Origin: UBA2882 sp051877575 | GTDB taxonomy: Bacteria > Bacillota > Clostridia > Lachnospirales > Lachnospiraceae | Assembly (NCBI GenBank): GCA_051877575.1 | Contig: JBJEJA010000013.1 | Location: 1 to 15,742 of the forward strand | Direction: 5' to 3' | DNA: 15,742 nt | Shown: one piece after another, positions 13,700-15,742 of the stretch | Position numbering within the stretch: position 1 is the first letter of the stretch | Layout of the letters: the number at the start of each line of letters is the position of its first letter | Translations under genes and position numbers: made by a program | Notes under the pieces: generated by a model | What the model was told of the DNA's origin: nothing | Database searches by the model: none | The model's input: only the letters and a program-made list of their open reading frames with translations

Positions 13700-14923
13700 T
13701 TATTCTATTACTACCTTACGGAAGTTTTTCTTCCCGCGTTTTACTACAATGCCGTCATTTCCGATCTGTTCCCGGGAGAATGTGGCACGGATATCCGTAA
13801 CTTTTTCTCCGTCTACACTGACACCGCCCTGTTCAACAGCTCTTCTTCCTTCGTTTCTGGTAGGTACCAGACCGGATTTCACCAAAATGGAAAGGATGTC
13901 AATGGCACCGTCCTGAAAATCTGCTTCTGCCAGGGCTGATGTAGGCATATCTGCCGCATTCCCGCTGCTGAACAATGCTTTTGCAGCTTCCTGCGCTTTG
14001 ACCGCTTCCTCTTCTCCGTGTACCATCTTTGTCAATTCAAAAGCAAGGATTTCTTTTGCGGTATTCAGCTGGCTTCCTTCCCAGGAATCCATTTTTTCGA
14101 TTTCCTCCAACGGTAAAAATGTCAGCATACGAATGCATTTCAATACGTCTGCATCCGCTACATTTCTCCAATACTGATAAAATTCAAAAGGAGAGGTCTT
14201 ATTGGGATCAAGCCATACAGCACCTTTCTGGGTCTTTCCCATTTTCTTTCCTTCGGAATTCAATAACAGGGTAATGGTCATGGCATAAGCGTCTTTTCCC
14301 AGCTTACGGCGAATCAGCTCGGTTCCGCCCAACATATTGCTCCACTGGTCATCTCCGCCAAACTGCATATTACAGCCGTATCTTTCATACAGGGACAGGA
14401 AATCATAGCTCTGCATGATCATGTAGTTAAACTCCAAAAAACTTAAGCCTTTTTCCATTCTCTGTTTATAACATTCTGCGGTCAGCATCCTGTTGACGGA
14501 AAAATGCGCTCCGATATCACGGATAAATTCGATATAATTCAGATCACGAAGCCATTCCGCATTGTTGACCATCATGGCTTTTCCGTCAGAGAAATCAATA
14601 AATCTGCTCATCTGTTTTTTGAAGCATTCGCAGTTATGGTCGATGGTCTCCGTGGTCATCATATTACGCATATCGCTTCTTCCCGAAGGATCTCCGATCA
14701 TGGCAGTTCCGCCACCAATCAGGGCAATCGGTTTGTTTCCCGCCATCTGCAGTCTTTTCATCAGGCACAGCGCCATAAAATGTCCTACATGAAGACTGTC
14801 TGCGGTCGGATCAAAGCCAATATAGAATACGGCTTTTCCGTTATTGATAAGCTCTTTGATTTCCTCTTCATCCGTAAGCTGTGCAAGAAGTCCTCTTGCT
14901 TTTAATTCGTCAAATACTGTCAT
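13700..14923 (-). CDS. tyrS: tyrosyl-tRNA synthetase
   Basis: A 407-residue class I synthetase that charges tRNA-Tyr with tyrosine in the cytoplasm. The HIGH signature is HVGH (45-48), preceded by YIGFDPTADSLH. GGGTAMIGDPSGRSDMR (70-86) and YMIMQSYDFLSLYERYG (167-183) line the tyrosine pocket, QFGGDDQWSN (187-196) is invariant in the family, and KMGKT (227-231) is the KMSKS loop. An S4 RNA-binding domain fills the C-terminus (about 345-405, VPTRNEGRRAVEQGGVSVDG). The length is slightly under that of typical bacterial TyrRS (about 410-425). The frame stays open to 14974, but the ATG at 14923 has AAAGGAG seven bases upstream and matches family N-termini. Only 50 bases of leader remain before the intron end, so any T-box element would be on the far side of the intron. 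Confidence 0.97.
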   Translation of the reverse strand: MTVFDELKARGLLAQLTDEEEIKELINNGKAVFYIGFDPTADSLHVGHFMALCLMKRLQMAGNKPIALIGGGTAMIGDPSGRSDMRNMMTTETIDHNCECFKKQMSRFIDFSDGKAMMVNNAEWLRDLNYIEFIRDIGAHFSVNRMLTAECYKQRMEKGLSFLEFNYMIMQSYDFLSLYERYGCNMQFGGDDQWSNMLGGTELIRRKLGKDAYAMTITLLLNSEGKKMGKTQKGAVWLDPNKTSPFEFYQYWRNVADADVLKCIRMLTFLPLEEIEKMDSWEGSQLNTAKEILAFELTKMVHGEEEAVKAQEAAKALFSSGNAADMPTSALAEADFQDGAIDILSILVKSGLVPTRNEGRRAVEQGGVSVDGEKVTDIRATFSREQIGNDGIVVKRGKKNFRKVVIE

Positions 14924-14984
14924 GATTTTTCTCCTTTTATATCCTTGATGTAATTGCTGTGCAGGCATCCGCAATCGAGTAGGA

Positions 14985-15051
14985 GGAATTTCTCATAGGA
15001 GAAATTCCGACCTCTCACACCACCGTGCGTACGGTTCCGTACACGGCGGTT
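14985..15051 (-). ncRNA. group II intron domains V and VI
   Basis: Domain V (about 15018-15051): ACCGCCGTG pairs with CACGGTGGT (one wobble), then a CG two-base bulge on the 3' side and an upper TACG/CGTA stem with a GAAC loop, matching the conserved catalytic hairpin. Domain VI: GGAATTTCTC and GAGAAATTCC (arms 14999-15008 and 14985-14994) pair perfectly around a 4-base loop. The A in CTACTCGAT, seven bases from the 3' end, is the likely branch point. Both domains look intact, so the ribozyme core on this side is not visibly damaged. Confidence 0.82.
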
Positions 15052-15059
15052 CAATCAAC

Positions 15060-15742
15060 TTAACAAGTGACACACCTTTCGGTGTAGTAATCTAGCATTG
15101 AGACTAGTCCAAATGAGGCTAGTCTTTTATTGCTTATTGCTTGGCTTACATCTGGAGCTCGACACACTCTCGCATATCCTTTTGCATAAGCTGTGCGCCA
15201 CGCTGCCCATTTAGGTACTCCAAGCTTTATAAGGTTCTTTGCTCTGTTTTGTGGAGTTTTCCAATGTTTCCAAATGCACATACGAAGTCTATATCTGATA
15301 GTACCGTCGAGGTTATAGCAAATACTCCTCATGATTCCTATCCTGAAATAGTTTATCCAACCTCTTATTAGTTGATTGAGTTTCTCCACTTTGTAGCTGT
15401 TGCTAACGCCCCAGCTTCGTCGGGTAAGCTTTTTCATTCTTTTCTTGAACTTCGCAACTGATTTTGCATGTGGTTTCGCCTTAAACTGATGTGCTCTTGT
15501 GTCATAGAAGAATCCGAATCCAAGGTATTTAAGTCCGCTTGGCCTATCTACTTTGCTCTTAGTCATGTTGACCTTGAGCCCTAGTTTCTCTTCAATAAAG
15601 CGGGATATATTTCTCATTACCCGATTTGCAGACATTTCACTCCCGACCATGATGATACAGTCGTCCGCGTATCGCACAAAGTTAAGTCCTCGCTTTTCCA
15701 TTTCCTTATCAAGTTCATTGAGCATGATGTTCGCCAACAACG
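15060..15742 (-). CDS. ltrA: group II intron reverse transcriptase/maturase, C-terminal part
   Basis: About 227 residues are visible; the N-terminal RT fingers lie beyond the window, and the frame runs open through the edge (the apparent start at 15740 is an internal Leu codon). The catalytic block RYADDCIIMVG is near residues 23-33 of the visible part, followed by SGLKYLGFGFFYD (RT7) and the maturase X/thumb region with LNQLIRGWINYFRIG and WKHWKTPQNRAKNLIKLGVP. The protein ends at DYYTERCVTC without an HNH endonuclease domain, so mobility would rely on reverse splicing into single-stranded or nicked target DNA. No stop or frameshift is seen in this part. Confidence 0.92.
   Translation of the reverse strand, partial: LLANIMLNELDKEMEKRGLNFVRYADDCIIMVGSEMSANRVMRNISRFIEEKLGLKVNMTKSKVDRPSGLKYLGFGFFYDTRAHQFKAKPHAKSVAKFKKRMKKLTRRSWGVSNSYKVEKLNQLIRGWINYFRIGIMRSICYNLDGTIRYRLRMCIWKHWKTPQNRAKNLIKLGVPKWAAWRTAYAKGYARVCRAPDVSQAISNKRLASFGLVSMLDYYTERCVTC

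Larger units (their letters stand above)
14974..15742 (-). mobile_element. group II intron, 3' part (5' part beyond the window)
   Basis: On the minus strand the segment holds, in order, the C-terminal half of an intron reverse transcriptase/maturase, domain V, domain VI and a 3' end CTACTCGAT (last base at 14974). The protein stops just nine bases before domain V, the usual layout when the ORF sits in domain IV. The intron has the same orientation as tyrS and ends 51 bases before its start codon, so tyrS expression from any promoter upstream would pass through the intron. The 3' boundary is placed by the AT ending and is not proven. Confidence 0.85.

Noticed and set aside
14924..14974. Upstream in-frame ATG at 14974 giving a 17-residue longer TyrRS
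   Set aside because: This ATG is formed by the last two bases of the intron and the first exon base, has no SD, and the added residues (MRMPAQQLHQ...) do not look like a TyrRS N-terminus; the ATG at 14923 has AAAGGAG at proper distance.
1..15742. CRISPR arrays, prophage or insertion sequence transposase
   Set aside because: I saw no regularly spaced direct repeats, phage genes or transposase frames; the only mobile element visible is the group II intron.

Overview
The window looks like a chromosomal segment of a motile, anaerobic, low-to-moderate GC Firmicute, most likely a Lachnospiraceae-type Clostridium relative. This rests on the two-subunit iron-sulfur fumarase, PadR/HAAS and 7TM-hybrid-kinase architectures, strong AGGAGG-type ribosome binding sites, consensus sigma-A promoters and a clostridial-style group II intron. 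No tool was run; family assignments come from motifs read by eye.

Left part (1-2776), all read leftward. Two tandem sigma-A promoters (15-43 and 86-114) point out of the left edge, probably toward a highly expressed transcript outside the window. Next come tRNA-Ser(GCU) with its own near-perfect promoter, a PlsC-type acyltransferase, and the beta and alpha subunits of class I fumarate hydratase (transcribed alpha then beta, with an intercistronic hairpin) behind a TTGAAA-17-TATAAT promoter.

Middle-left (2792-4820), leftward. A padR regulator is translationally coupled to a FtsW/RodA/SpoVE-like membrane protein that carries an N-terminal HAAS-type cytoplasmic domain. The padR promoter sits against a perfect palindrome plus a third half-site, which suggests autorepression. 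The 481-base stretch 4479-4959 is not empty: besides this promoter and operator it holds a 34-codon gene (4652-4756) whose Shine-Dalgarno lies inside a perfect 12-bp inverted repeat, and the start of the rightward sensory cluster.

Centre (4891-10946), rightward. A dual-REC response regulator without an output domain overlaps by 4 bases a 965-residue 7TM hybrid histidine kinase (HisKA, HATPase, REC, HPt). A methyl-accepting chemotaxis protein with its own sigma-A promoter follows. Together they look like a His-Asp-His-Asp phosphorelay next to a chemoreceptor. A hairpin at 10911-10946 can terminate transcription from both sides.

Right part (10961-15742), leftward. A tightly packed run of tyrS, an unrecognised 172-residue protein, a GNAT acetyltransferase, a cation:proton antiporter and a PPC/DUF296 protein probably forms one operon. 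The 3' part of a group II intron (RT/maturase C-terminus, domains V and VI) is inserted 51 bases before the tyrS start codon in the same orientation; its 5' part lies beyond the window.
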